Source: an uncultured Ruminococcus sp.
GTDB lineage: Bacteria; Bacillota; Clostridia; Oscillospirales; Ruminococcaceae
NCBI GenBank assembly: GCA_947566125.1
Contig: CANOIR010000005.1
Location: forward strand, 1 to 64,000
DNA: 64,000 nucleotides
Reading direction: 5' to 3'
A model generated the notes under the pieces. That model saw only the letters and a program-made list of their open reading frames with translations, was not told the DNA's origin and searched no databases. Made by a program: the position numbers and the translations under genes. Below, one piece after another: positions 35,656 to 44,753 of this stretch (position 1 is the stretch's first letter; each line of letters starts with the position of its first letter).

Positions 35656-36162
35656 ATGGCATATAATCAGCGTCAGCAAAGGGAACATATAAGAGAGATA
35701 CAAAAAATGCTTTATGGTTTATCACTTTTTGATGAAAGAATGCATACTGTAGTTCCTAATGGTGTATATGGAAAAGAAACAGCACTTGCGGTCAGAGCAT
35801 TCCAGCAGATCATGGGACTTAGGTCTACAGGTGAGGTAAATGCCGCTACATGGGAGAAATTAAGGAATGAGTATTATGAGAAAATAGGCAAGCAAGCATA
35901 TTCTCTGAATGCATTTCCGCAAAACACAATAAATATAGGTCTGAACGATGAAGGACTTGCGGTATATATTATACAAATTATGCTGCATTTGCTAAGTATA
36001 AACTTTGGAAATTTTGACAGCTTGGAAATAACCGGAAAATATGATTCTTTTACAGAAAATGCTGTAAAAGAATTTCAGAAAAGAAGCGGTCAGCCCTCTA
36101 CCGGCAAAGTTGACAGAGATACATGGAATTTGCTCGTGCTTACAACGCAGCATGGTGCATAA
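35656..36162 (+). CDS. Protein with two peptidoglycan-binding domains
   Basis: 168 aa made almost entirely of two PG_binding_1 modules. The first (residues 5-75) includes VYGKETALAVRAFQQIMGL and TGEVNAATWEKL; the second (95-165) includes YDSFTENAVKEFQKRSG and TGKVDRDTWNLL. No catalytic domain, signal peptide or membrane anchor is present. It is the third gene of the cluster, after the SpoIID-like protein whose modules it resembles; it may have arisen from them by duplication. A cell-wall or cortex adaptor role is inference. Confidence 0.8.
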   Translation: MAYNQRQQREHIREIQKMLYGLSLFDERMHTVVPNGVYGKETALAVRAFQQIMGLRSTGEVNAATWEKLRNEYYEKIGKQAYSLNAFPQNTINIGLNDEGLAVYIIQIMLHLLSINFGNFDSLEITGKYDSFTENAVKEFQKRSGQPSTGKVDRDTWNLLVLTTQHGA

Positions 36163-36175
36163 ACTAAAAAAATAA

Positions 36176-36224
36176 AGCTTCGGAGCTTAGTCATTTTGTA
36201 ACGATATGCTAAGCTCCGAAACTT
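36176..36224. terminator. Bidirectional terminator, PG-binding cluster / pgsA
   Basis: TTCGGAGCTTAG pairs with CTAAGCTCCGAA around a loop of about 20 bases, with A-rich sequence on the left and T-rich on the right. It lies between convergent genes. Confidence 0.85.
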
Positions 36225-36230
36225 TTTATT

Positions 36231-36815
36231 TTATTTTGTTTTAGCTATATATTTCCAGCCATTTTTCAGATATACAGCACCTGATATAATAGTCAGTACT
36301 GTTGAGATCCAAATAAGACCTTCCAGAACCCATGTTCTTATAAATGATTGAACATCAGCTGCGTTAATTGAGAAATCACAGAATGTAACTAAATATGCAA
36401 GTATTACAACTACTGTTACCATAGTAAACGCTGTTTTTAATTTTCCCCATATACCGGCTGCTATTACTACACCGTCTTCCATTGCAAGAAGACGCATTCC
36501 GGAAACTAAAAATTCTCTTGTTATAATTATTATAAGCGGTACTGCACTCATGTCTATTACAGGATTGTCAACGAATACTGCCAGAGCTGATATTACAAGT
36601 ATTTTATCGGCAAGAGGGTCAAGAAATTTTCCAAAAGTTGTTATGAGATTTCTCGACCTTGCTATTTTACCGTCCAGCCAGTCTGTTATAGATGCTGCTA
36701 TGAATATTATTGCTGCTATTAGATAGTTAAACGGCATTGAATCTAAATATATAAATATTAAAAATACAGGTACAAGCACTACTCTGAGTACTGTCAGCTT
36801 GTTTGGAAGATTCAT
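36231..36815 (-). CDS. pgsA: CDP-diacylglycerol-glycerol-3-phosphate 3-phosphatidyltransferase
   Basis: 194 aa integral membrane enzyme making phosphatidylglycerol phosphate. The CDP-alcohol phosphotransferase motif D-G-x2-A-R-x8-G-x3-D-x3-D is complete in DGKIARSRNLITTFGKFLD plus PLAD. The N-terminal NLPNKLTVLRVVLVPVF is typical of PgsA. About five membrane spans. The start overlaps the end of rimO by 4 bp, so the two are co-translated. Confidence 0.95.
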   Translation of the reverse strand: MNLPNKLTVLRVVLVPVFLIFIYLDSMPFNYLIAAIIFIAASITDWLDGKIARSRNLITTFGKFLDPLADKILVISALAVFVDNPVIDMSAVPLIIIITREFLVSGMRLLAMEDGVVIAAGIWGKLKTAFTMVTVVVILAYLVTFCDFSINAADVQSFIRTWVLEGLIWISTVLTIISGAVYLKNGWKYIAKTK

Positions 36816-38143
36816 GCGTCTACCTCCTCTGCGAGTAGGTCATAGTCCATTGTATCAAAAACTTCTACAGTAATATACTGTCCAAGTTTTAAGCGATTAT
36901 GGCTTTTTATGAATATTTTGCCGTCAATGTCAGGAGCATCTGCTTTGGTACGTCCAAAATAACAGCCTGCATATTTGTCATAGCCTTCGATAACAGCTTC
37001 AAGCCTGCTGCCGATTTTGGCTTCATTTTTAGCGTAACTTACATCTGCCTGCTGCTGCATGATTATCTCTGCTCTGTGACTTCGAACCTCTTCATCAACT
37101 TGATTTTCCATAAGTGCAGCCTTTGTGCCTTCTTCTTCTGAATATGGGAAACAACCAAGGCGGTCGAATTGCATATCCTGAACAAAGTCACCTAATTTGT
37201 TAAACTGCTGTTTTGTTTCACCAGGGAAACCTGTTATGAGAGTTGTTCTTATGGTTATATCTGGAATATGGCTGCGAAGTTTTGCTATAAGCTCACGCAA
37301 TTCTGCTTCAGTGCTTTTACGGTTCATATTTTTAAGTATTTCATCATCACAGTGCTGAATCGGTATATCAAGATAATGTACCATTTTTTCTTCATTTGCC
37401 ATAACGTCAATAAGTTCATCTGTTATTCTCTCCGGATAACAGTAAAGCACTCTTACCCAGTGAATTTTTTCAATTGCACAAAGCTTTTTAAGAAGTTCCG
37501 GCAGACGGCTTTCTCCATACAGATCGCAGCCGTAACGTGTTGTATCCTGAGCGATAACAATAATTTCTGTAACTCCGTTTTCGGCCATCCAGTTTGCTTC
37601 TTTAAGAATATCTTCCATTGGAACGCTTCTGAAACCGCCTCTTATTTTTGGAATAGCACAATAAGAACAGCAGTTGCTGCATCCTTCTGCTATTTTCAAA
37701 TATGCAAAGAAAGGCAGTGTAGATATAATTCTTTTGCCTGTAAGAGGAGCTTCCATTTTTGGAGCGAAGTTTACATACCTCTCGCCTTTCAAAACTTTAT
37801 CCAGAATATCGACTATATCTCTTTGGTCAGTTATTCCAACAACGGCATCAGCTTCTTTTATAAGTTCGGCAGCCTCTTCTCTATAACGTTCAGTTAAGCA
37901 GCCGGTAAGAATAATTTTTTTAAGTGTACCGTCTGCTTTTAGTGCAGCCAGTTCCATAATGGTTTCAATCGCTTCTTCTTTTGCGGATTGAATAAAACCG
38001 CAGGTATTTACTACTGCAACATCAGCCTCACCTGGTTCAACAACAAGCTTATAGCCATGTGATTTCAGCTTATAAAGCATACGTTCTGAATCTACAAGGT
38101 TCTTTGAGCAGCCAAGGGATACAAGTCCTACTCTGATTGCCAT
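36812..38143 (-). CDS. rimO: Ribosomal protein S12 methylthiotransferase RimO
   Basis: 443 aa. Adds a methylthio group to an aspartate of ribosomal protein S12. The N-terminal UPF0004 domain has its cluster cysteines in VSLGCSKNLVDSE, VNTCGFIQSAKEE and LTGCL. The radical-SAM cluster lies in EGCSNCCSYCAIPKIRG, and a C-terminal TRAM domain closes the protein. GCSKNLVDSE and IRGGFRSVP favour RimO over MiaB. ATG 38143 behind AAAAGGAGTAA. Confidence 0.96.
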   Translation of the reverse strand: MAIRVGLVSLGCSKNLVDSERMLYKLKSHGYKLVVEPGEADVAVVNTCGFIQSAKEEAIETIMELAALKADGTLKKIILTGCLTERYREEAAELIKEADAVVGITDQRDIVDILDKVLKGERYVNFAPKMEAPLTGKRIISTLPFFAYLKIAEGCSNCCSYCAIPKIRGGFRSVPMEDILKEANWMAENGVTEIIVIAQDTTRYGCDLYGESRLPELLKKLCAIEKIHWVRVLYCYPERITDELIDVMANEEKMVHYLDIPIQHCDDEILKNMNRKSTEAELRELIAKLRSHIPDITIRTTLITGFPGETKQQFNKLGDFVQDMQFDRLGCFPYSEEEGTKAALMENQVDEEVRSHRAEIIMQQQADVSYAKNEAKIGSRLEAVIEGYDKYAGCYFGRTKADAPDIDGKIFIKSHNRLKLGQYITVEVFDTMDYDLLAEEVDA

Positions 38144-38166
38144 AATAATTTACTCCTTTTTTCTCT

Positions 38167-39354
38167 TTAATCTACAGCCTTGTTTATCAGCTGAATGAAT
38201 CTGTCTATTACTGTTTCCCATTTGTAATTCTGCTGTGCATATATAAATGCATTTTTTGACATTGCACTGCAAAGTTTAGGACTTTCAAGCATTCTGTTAA
38301 GTGTTCCTTCAAATTCATAAAAATCTTCATAATAAAGTCCGGCATTGCTTTGTCTGCAATGTTCACGAAGTGTTTCACAAGAGCCATTTACAAGTACAGG
38401 AACACCCATTGCCATTGCACTTATTAAAACCTCGGGAATGCTTTCCTGTTTTGATGGAATTACAAGTATTTCAGAACCGGATATTCCGCTGAATTTATCT
38501 TTTTCAGATACAAATCCTGTGAGTATAATATCAGAACTTTCAGGAAGAGAACAGCAAACCTCACCCATAAGCAAGAGTTTTATTGATTCATGTAGATTTC
38601 GCTTTTTATATTCCAGAAAATAATGCACAAGTTCTGGACATTGTTTTTCCTCATCAATCCTGCCACAGTAAATTATATATCGATTTCTTATGTTATACTT
38701 GTGATAAAATGCTGTTTCATCTACAAAATCCGGAATATCTGCACCAGTGCCTATTACTTCGCAAGGAATACCTTGGGTTCTAAAGACTCTGCGTACAAGC
38801 ATTCTTTCTTCATCAGTAATGAAAACAAATCCTCGTGGCATTCTAAACATTTGTTGGAATGTAATGAATTGAAAATAAGGGCTTTCTTCTTTGATAAGAG
38901 GTATTAGTATTGCCTTGTCGGCAGCTTCGGGCATACCGGCAACGGTGAGATAATTCATATACCCTATAAATATTATCGCATCAAAATCCTGTCTGTGCTG
39001 AATTATATATCTTATGCAGTTTGGTGCAAATGGACCATATTTCTCTATCCATATTTTTTCAACACCCATGCTGCGTTTATCGTTTTGACATTCTTCAATA
39101 TAAGTTTTCGCATATGAATCAATATTAGAGGCTTTTTCGTGTTCTGTATTAAATCTGCGTATACGAACGCCTTTTACATATTCATTATCTCTTGCGTACC
39201 AGTTACGCCAAGTTTTATCATCAAGTGCCTTTGTAGTAAGTACTTCAACTTCGTAACGCTTTATAAGCTGTTCAGCCAGCTGTCTTACATAGCGGGCATC
39301 GCTGCCTGTTACCTCTGTACCATATCTTGGGCATACAAGTGCTATTCGTTTCAT
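38167..39354 (-). CDS. Glycosyltransferase family 4 protein
   Basis: 395 aa, GT-B fold. The N-terminal domain starts MKRIALVCPRYGTEVTGSDA, and the C-terminal domain contains YIIYCGRIDEEKQCPELVHY and the sugar-nucleotide site (LVIPSKQESIPEVLISAMAMGVPVLVNG, with the family E-x7-E). It is a clear paralogue of the next gene (shared layout, both with GLYYEDFYEFEG/GLYFKDYYEFEG near the end). Only 5 bp separate them. Donor and acceptor unknown; cell-surface glycan synthesis is likely. Confidence 0.88.
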   Translation of the reverse strand: MKRIALVCPRYGTEVTGSDARYVRQLAEQLIKRYEVEVLTTKALDDKTWRNWYARDNEYVKGVRIRRFNTEHEKASNIDSYAKTYIEECQNDKRSMGVEKIWIEKYGPFAPNCIRYIIQHRQDFDAIIFIGYMNYLTVAGMPEAADKAILIPLIKEESPYFQFITFQQMFRMPRGFVFITDEERMLVRRVFRTQGIPCEVIGTGADIPDFVDETAFYHKYNIRNRYIIYCGRIDEEKQCPELVHYFLEYKKRNLHESIKLLLMGEVCCSLPESSDIILTGFVSEKDKFSGISGSEILVIPSKQESIPEVLISAMAMGVPVLVNGSCETLREHCRQSNAGLYYEDFYEFEGTLNRMLESPKLCSAMSKNAFIYAQQNYKWETVIDRFIQLINKAVD

Positions 39355-39359
39355 AAAGC

Positions 39360-40550
39360 TTATTCCTCTGTAAGTTCTTTAAAAAATTTAATATATTTAT
39401 CAGTTATCTTACGCCATTCAAAATGATCTTTTACAAATGTGCATCCCATTTTGCCAAGGTCCGAAGCATCGTTTTTATTATTTTCAAACCATTTCAAGCA
39501 TCCTTCAAACTCATAATAATCTTTAAAATAAAGTCCGCCCTGAGCCTGTCGAACAAAATTTGAAGTAACAGGGCATTTTTCATTGACAAGTACAGGTCTG
39601 CCGCAAAGCCAGCTTTCCATAACAACGATTGAAAAGCTTTCATTTTTAGATGGCTGACATAAGAATTCAGCAGCAGCCATGGCATTATATTTATCAGCCT
39701 TATCAACATATCCCAGATCGTGAATATAAGATTCCATTCCGTCAGGGAATTCTATTTCACCGCCGCCTATCAGCACCAGTTCCAGATCCGACTGAATATT
39801 TCTCATTTTATATTCTGCAAAATACTTCAAAAGAGTATCTACATTTTTTCCTGTATCTTTTCTTCCTGCATAAAGCACAAAAGGCTTGTTTATGCCGAAT
39901 TTTTTTCTAAAATCATCAGGTGAGCTTTTTATCTCTGTATTCATTCCAATTCCTATGCAAGCTTGTTTTGTTTCCTGTAAATCATATAGTCGGTTTGCAA
40001 GCTCTTGTTCCGGACGTGAATTGAATATCATTCCTTTTATGTTTATATACGTTTGGCGAAACATAAACATATGAGCATAGCATTCATCATGAAGGCATGG
40101 CATCATTACAGATTTATTCGGCGGACATGATAAAACTCCAAAGAATGTAGTACCGAACATATAAGGAATAAATACAAATAAGTCATAAAGACTTTCCTTT
40201 TCTTCAATATAGCTATAGAGAGATGGACTGTTTATCATTTCATTTAAAAAGATTTTTTCCTCATGCATAGTTATCTTTTCGCCACGCATAAGTTTTCGGT
40301 TTATTTTATTAAATAGCTGAGTATCTCTTGATTTTACGGGAAACCGTCTTGTTGGAATGCCAGAAACATATGCAGTTCCTTCTGCGTAATAATTTACATT
40401 CCAGTTTGAGTCGAAACTTTTAGCACAAGTAGTGAGTATTTCAACATCAACACCGGCTGCCGCAAGATGAGCTGAAACTTCACGCAGTTCCATCTCAGCA
40501 CCGCCTTTTACTTCTTCTCCGTACCATGGAATGACAAAAGCTATTTTCAT
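39360..40550 (-). CDS. Glycosyltransferase family 4 protein (paralogue)
   Basis: 396 aa, GT-B fold. It starts MKIAFVIPWYGEEVKGGAEM, the typical nucleotide-sugar glycosyltransferase glycine loop. FVLYAGRKDTGKNVDTLLKY opens the C-terminal domain, and CQPSKNESFSIVVMESWLCG carries the E-x7-E donor site. Tandem duplicate of the downstream gene. The ribosome binding site is modest (AAAGGACGG 12 bases upstream). Likely involved in exopolysaccharide or glycoprotein assembly. Confidence 0.88.
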   Translation of the reverse strand: MKIAFVIPWYGEEVKGGAEMELREVSAHLAAAGVDVEILTTCAKSFDSNWNVNYYAEGTAYVSGIPTRRFPVKSRDTQLFNKINRKLMRGEKITMHEEKIFLNEMINSPSLYSYIEEKESLYDLFVFIPYMFGTTFFGVLSCPPNKSVMMPCLHDECYAHMFMFRQTYINIKGMIFNSRPEQELANRLYDLQETKQACIGIGMNTEIKSSPDDFRKKFGINKPFVLYAGRKDTGKNVDTLLKYFAEYKMRNIQSDLELVLIGGGEIEFPDGMESYIHDLGYVDKADKYNAMAAAEFLCQPSKNESFSIVVMESWLCGRPVLVNEKCPVTSNFVRQAQGGLYFKDYYEFEGCLKWFENNKNDASDLGKMGCTFVKDHFEWRKITDKYIKFFKELTEE

Positions 40551-40639
40551 TTTAGTTTCACCGTCCTTTATAGTGACCGTTGCAGATGTTTAAGCTACAA
40601 TAGTCTTTTTATTGTTTTAATTTACCAAATAAGCATTAT

Positions 40640-40700
40640 CGCCCACCTGGCAGGGGGCTGAGTAAACTTTAAAATGATTTAAAAGTAAGAGGTGGGGGTC
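40640..40700. other. GC-rich structured island between prmC and a glycosyltransferase gene
   Basis: CCCACCT (40642-40648) can pair with AGGTGGG (40689-40695), enclosing a second hairpin in which ACTTTAAAA pairs with TTTAAAAGT. G-rich stretches (CAGGGGGC, GGTGGGGGTC) stand out from the AT-rich surroundings. No ORF fits. It may be a non-coding RNA, a regulatory leader of the glycosyltransferase pair (minus strand), or the end of a lost mobile element. Confidence 0.45.
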
Positions 40701-40709
40701 GTAGAGCGG

Positions 40710-41588
40710 TCAAGCTGGCTTCAGCGTGCCCATAACCACACGTTCTATTCCTGCAAGGTCACGGGCAAAAGAAATATCACAAAAGTTATTTTCCTCTAAT
40801 ATTTTAATTACATCTTTATATTGCCCGATTCCTACTTCAAAAAGCAGCATACCGCCGCTTTTTAGTGAATCCTTCCAAATACGTGTGATTTCTCTGTAAA
40901 ACATAAGTCCGTCATCGCCGCCAAACAGTGCAAGTTCTGGTTCAAATGTTACTTCTTTTTGCAGAACATTCATATCTGCTGCTGTAAGATATGGAGGATT
41001 TGCAGTTATAAGGTCAAGTTCAGTATATTTTTCTGCCGTGCTTTTTAAAAGTACATCTCCAAGACATGCAGTTATGTTTGGTGCAAGCTTTTCAAGATTT
41101 TCTTTTAAGTACTCAAAAGCTTCTTTGGATTTTTCCACAGCAATGCCGTTTAATCCTTTTACATATTTTGCAACAGCAGCTGCAACGCAACCGCTTCCGC
41201 TGCAAAGGTCAACATAATTTGTATGTTTAAATCCTTCTCTTGATTTAATTGCTTCTTCAGCAAGCACTTCTGTATCAGAACGTGGAATAAGTACTCCTTT
41301 GCCAACTTTAAATGTCATTCCAAAGAAATCCCAATTTCCTAAAATATATTGAAGAGGTTCGCCTTCTATTCTTCTTTTGCAAAAATCTTCGACTTTTTTA
41401 ATGTCACGTTCAGAAATAGATTTGCATTCAAGTATTAAGTTAGGATATGATTTTCCTGTAATATGCTCAAGGATAAATCGTGCCTCACCTGCTGCGTTTT
41501 CTATTTCGCCTTTTTTCAATATATTTGTAAGTTCCCTGCAAATAGTTTGTACTGAAATAGATTCAGAATCGATATTACCAAATATCAT
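40710..41588 (-). CDS. prmC: Peptide chain release factor N5-glutamine methyltransferase
   Basis: 292 aa. Methylates the GGQ glutamine of RF1/RF2. The N-terminal helical substrate domain is followed by the SAM-binding Rossmann fold: VDLCSGSGCVAAAVAKYV, then the catalytic LITANPPYLTAADM (NPPY). ATG 41588 overlaps the end of the DUF1385 gene by 14 bp; an earlier ATG at 41633 lies deeper in that gene and lacks a ribosome binding site. The DUF1385-prmC order is common in Firmicutes. The last residues (LKPA) merge into the GC-rich island downstream. Confidence 0.95.
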   Translation of the reverse strand: MIFGNIDSESISVQTICRELTNILKKGEIENAAGEARFILEHITGKSYPNLILECKSISERDIKKVEDFCKRRIEGEPLQYILGNWDFFGMTFKVGKGVLIPRSDTEVLAEEAIKSREGFKHTNYVDLCSGSGCVAAAVAKYVKGLNGIAVEKSKEAFEYLKENLEKLAPNITACLGDVLLKSTAEKYTELDLITANPPYLTAADMNVLQKEVTFEPELALFGGDDGLMFYREITRIWKDSLKSGGMLLFEVGIGQYKDVIKILEENNFCDISFARDLAGIERVVMGTLKPA

Positions 41589-42540
41589 CTTCCATATCCT
41601 CAGGAATACAAGGTTTAATTGCAGCAATAGCACACTCTATTTGAGAATCATCGGGTTCTCTTGTAGTCAGCCTTTGTATTTGCAGACCAGGCCATGAAAG
41701 TATTCTTGTAAATAAGCTATTGCTTCTTCCGGCAAGCCGTATAAACTCATATGATATGCCGACTATTATAGGCAAAAGCAATATGCTTACAATAGTTCTA
41801 AGCCATATTATTCTTATAGGAACAAGACACATAACAAGTATGCTTACAATAAGAGTAATAAATATAAAGCTTGTACCGCATCTTGGGTGGAATCGACTGT
41901 GTTTTTTTACATTTGCAATAGTTAGTTCTTCTCCGGATTCGTGGCAGGCTATTGTTTTATGTTCTGCACCGTGGTATTCATATGTTCTGCGTATATCTTT
42001 CATACAGCCTGTAAGCCACATATAAAACAGGAATATAATTATTTTAAGTACGCCTTCAAGAGCAGAACGCAGGATGTTCACATCCGGAACAGGTGTGTGA
42101 TCAATAAGCAGACCGATAGTTAGCTTTGGCAGAAACATAAATAGTAATAATGCCATTGCAACGCCTATTACCATAGCAAATCCCATTATAATTCCAAAGA
42201 GCTTTTCTCCGAGCTTATCATTGAGCCACTTTTCAAAACGGCTCATTTCCTCTTCTTCATCTTCCTCATCCTCTATCTGCTTTTCGGCAGATTTCATAAG
42301 ACAACGATAACCATCTTTCATAGAACCTACAAAATTAAAGCTTCCTCTTATAAATGGGCATTTTCTGTACCACGGCATATTTTTGCCATTATTTTCAGGC
42401 CATGTTTCAACGTCTATTGTTCCGTTTGGAAGACGGCAAGCCATTGCACCCGTATCCGCACCTTTCATCATTACGCCTTCGATGAGTGCTTGTCCGCCTA
42501 TTTTTGAACGATGTTGTTCTTTTTTTTCATTTTTACCCAT
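41575..42540 (-). CDS. DUF1385 family membrane protein
   Basis: 321 aa. Conserved family near prmC in many Firmicutes. It starts with the family motif KIGGQALIEGVMMKG, has a charged linker (residues 85-110), and four or five membrane spans. Between spans lies YEYHGAEHKTIACHESGEELT, followed by HPRCGTSFIFI. Those His/Cys positions look like a metal or catalytic site. Function not established. ATG 42540 has GAAAGGAAC about ten bases upstream. Confidence 0.93.
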   Translation of the reverse strand: MGKNEKKEQHRSKIGGQALIEGVMMKGADTGAMACRLPNGTIDVETWPENNGKNMPWYRKCPFIRGSFNFVGSMKDGYRCLMKSAEKQIEDEEDEEEEMSRFEKWLNDKLGEKLFGIIMGFAMVIGVAMALLLFMFLPKLTIGLLIDHTPVPDVNILRSALEGVLKIIIFLFYMWLTGCMKDIRRTYEYHGAEHKTIACHESGEELTIANVKKHSRFHPRCGTSFIFITLIVSILVMCLVPIRIIWLRTIVSILLLPIIVGISYEFIRLAGRSNSLFTRILSWPGLQIQRLTTREPDDSQIECAIAAIKPCIPEDMEDDIW

Positions 42541-42584
42541 ATCGTGTCTGTTCCTTTCATTTTTGCATTAAATAACATCAGAAT

Positions 42585-44039
42585 TTAATCGCCTTCTACA
42601 GTAACAGCTGTCTGCTCAGTAGTCATTGCTGTTGGCAGAGTTATTACAACACTTGTTCCAAAGCCAAGTTCACTGCTTATCTGAAGAGTACCGCCGTGCA
42701 TAGTGATTATCTCATCGGCAACAGCAAGACCTATACCACTTCCACGTCTTGTCTGATTAGCCTTGAAGAATTTGGTTTTTACTCTTGGCAGATCTTGTTT
42801 GCTTATACCAATGCCGTTGTCGGTAACCATAACCTGTATCTTATTTCCAACATAATCTGCACTTATTGTAATAGTGCCACCTTTATTGGAATATTTAATA
42901 GCATTGTCGATTATATTTATGAAAACTTGTTTTATCCTGTTTTTATCACCTATTACAAATGGCAAGGTTTGAGGTTCACGGTATATCATACGAATTTGTT
43001 CTCGTCTGGCTTTTTCAGCATAGATGAGAACAGCGTCACCAAGTTCTGCTAAAAGATCCATCTTTTCCATATGCAGTGAAAATTTACCGCTTTGCATACG
43101 TGAAAAGTCCAACAGCTCTTCAACCATTTCAGAAAGTCTGTCAGTTTCATTTTTTATAACTCCAACGCCTTTGTGAACAGTTTCCTTATCCACATCGTAT
43201 AACAGAGTTTCCGCCCAGCCTTTTATAGCAGTAAGCGGAGTTCTAAGCTCATGAGAAACAGATGATATAAATTCATTTTTCATAGCTTCTGTAGATGAAA
43301 GAGCCTCTGCCATGTTGTTTATAGAATCACACAAATCACCTATTTCGTCATCTGTGGTTTTTTCGATTCTTTCTTTAAAGTCGCCTTTTGCAAATTTCTT
43401 TGTGCTTTCATTTATAGCAGTAATAGGTTTTACAATACTGTTTACAAAATATCGTCCGGTTATCAGCATTAGCAGGATTATAATAATACAGCATACAGCA
43501 ACAAGAGTCATATATCCCGTAAGAGTATTGTCTATATTTCTAAGTGACGTTATTACACGTATTGCGTTATATTCCGTGCTTATTCCTGAAATATCAACAC
43601 TTATAGCCATCATCTTTTCGCCGTTCATCCTGCCAACCCAATATCCTTCACCGCCGTCCATAAGTGACTGATAATCAGGCATTTCTGAATTATCCGATGG
43701 AGGAAATCCTGAAGATGCAAGCAGTACCCTGCCCTTTGAATCTATTGCCATAAGTTCCATTTTATCTTTGTCGGAAAAATTTTCGAGTGTACTGCGAAGT
43801 TCTGCTGAAAAATTCACATCAGAATCCTGCGTATAACGTGTAAGCACTGAAGATACAGAATTTATTCTTACTTGCAGGTACTGTTTTGCGGAATTGTAGT
43901 GATAATTTTGCAGAGCATATATTATTGAAAATGAAATAACAAGCAGCAGCAGTACAATAAGACCGAGATTGTTTATCATCCATCTTCTTATAATAGTATT
44001 TTTTTTTGCATTCCGTCTTTTTTTTCTTTTACTGATCAT
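42585..44039 (-). CDS. Sensor histidine kinase (two membrane spans, HAMP)
   Basis: 484 aa from the chosen start. Membrane span 1 is near residues 22-42. The extracellular sensor (45-170) holds a short PAS/Cache-like region, and span 2 is near 175-197. HAMP follows (200-250), then HisKA with the phosphorylated His in SSVSHELRTPLTAIKGW (His 263). The ATPase domain has N-box VFINIIDNAIKYSNKGG, G1 VTDNGIGIS and G2 RRGSGIGLAVADE. ATG 44039 overlaps the response regulator stop by 11 bp; the longer ATG 44096 is deep inside that gene. Ligand unknown. Works with the regulator upstream. Confidence 0.92.
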   Translation of the reverse strand: MISKRKKRRNAKKNTIIRRWMINNLGLIVLLLLVISFSIIYALQNYHYNSAKQYLQVRINSVSSVLTRYTQDSDVNFSAELRSTLENFSDKDKMELMAIDSKGRVLLASSGFPPSDNSEMPDYQSLMDGGEGYWVGRMNGEKMMAISVDISGISTEYNAIRVITSLRNIDNTLTGYMTLVAVCCIIIILLMLITGRYFVNSIVKPITAINESTKKFAKGDFKERIEKTTDDEIGDLCDSINNMAEALSSTEAMKNEFISSVSHELRTPLTAIKGWAETLLYDVDKETVHKGVGVIKNETDRLSEMVEELLDFSRMQSGKFSLHMEKMDLLAELGDAVLIYAEKARREQIRMIYREPQTLPFVIGDKNRIKQVFINIIDNAIKYSNKGGTITISADYVGNKIQVMVTDNGIGISKQDLPRVKTKFFKANQTRRGSGIGLAVADEIITMHGGTLQISSELGFGTSVVITLPTAMTTEQTAVTVEGD

Positions 44040-44727
44040 TCCATTTATAACCGTATCCCCATATAGTTGTGATATACTTTGGATTAGATGGCTCATCTTC
44101 TATTTTCATGCGTATGCGTCTAATATTTACATCAACTATTTTGTCATCGCCAAAATAGCCGTCACCCCATATATGGTCAAGAATGCTTGCTCTGTCAAGT
44201 GCAGTATTCTTATTATTTAGAAAGTATTCCATTATCTGATATTCAACTTGTGTGAGTTCGATCAGAGTACTATTTTTGGTAACAGTTCTGCTCTTAAGAT
44301 TAAGGGAAAAAGGACCGCTGTGTATGATCGGAGATTTTTCGTCTTTTATAAAGCTCATACATACTCTTCTATATATTGCGTCCACCCTTGCTGTTAATTC
44401 AGACAAAGAGAATGGCTTTGTAATATAGTCATCTGCGCCCATCATAAGACCACTGACTTTATCCATTTCTTGAGAACGTGCCGTCAGCATTATAATTCCA
44501 AGTGTAGAACTTTTTTCACGAAGTTTTTTGCAAACGGTAAAGCCATCTATTCCGGGCATCATTATATCAAGGAGAACTATATCAAAATTTCCGCCGGCTG
44601 CATCGAATGCCGCAAGTGCGTCTTCACCGCAGGCAACATCCATAACGTCATAACCTATTCGTTTGAGGTTCATTACAACAAATTCACGTATTGCGTCCTC
44701 ATCTTCACAAACAAGAATACGTTTCAT
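44029..44727 (-). CDS. OmpR/PhoB-type response regulator
   Basis: 232 aa. Receiver domain with acid pocket CEDEDA, phosphorylated Asp 54 in VLLDIMMPGIDGF, Thr in MLTARS and Lys in YITKPFSLSEL. The C-terminal winged helix ends DVNIRRIRMKIEDEP...TIWGYGYKWN, the OmpR-type recognition helix and wing. It is co-translated with the kinase (11-bp overlap). Targets cannot be read from this window. Confidence 0.95.
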   Translation of the reverse strand: MKRILVCEDEDAIREFVVMNLKRIGYDVMDVACGEDALAAFDAAGGNFDIVLLDIMMPGIDGFTVCKKLREKSSTLGIIMLTARSQEMDKVSGLMMGADDYITKPFSLSELTARVDAIYRRVCMSFIKDEKSPIIHSGPFSLNLKSRTVTKNSTLIELTQVEYQIMEYFLNNKNTALDRASILDHIWGDGYFGDDKIVDVNIRRIRMKIEDEPSNPKYITTIWGYGYKWNDQ

Positions 44728-44753
44728 AAGTTTTTCCTTTCTTTATTTAATGC

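Noticed and set aside
37268-37897. 209-aa plus-strand ORF within rimO
   Set aside because: Antisense shadow; rimO motifs on the minus strand are complete.
36812-38143. MiaB (tRNA methylthiotransferase)
   Set aside because: The GCSKNLVDSE and FRSVP segments and neighbouring pgsA fit RimO better.
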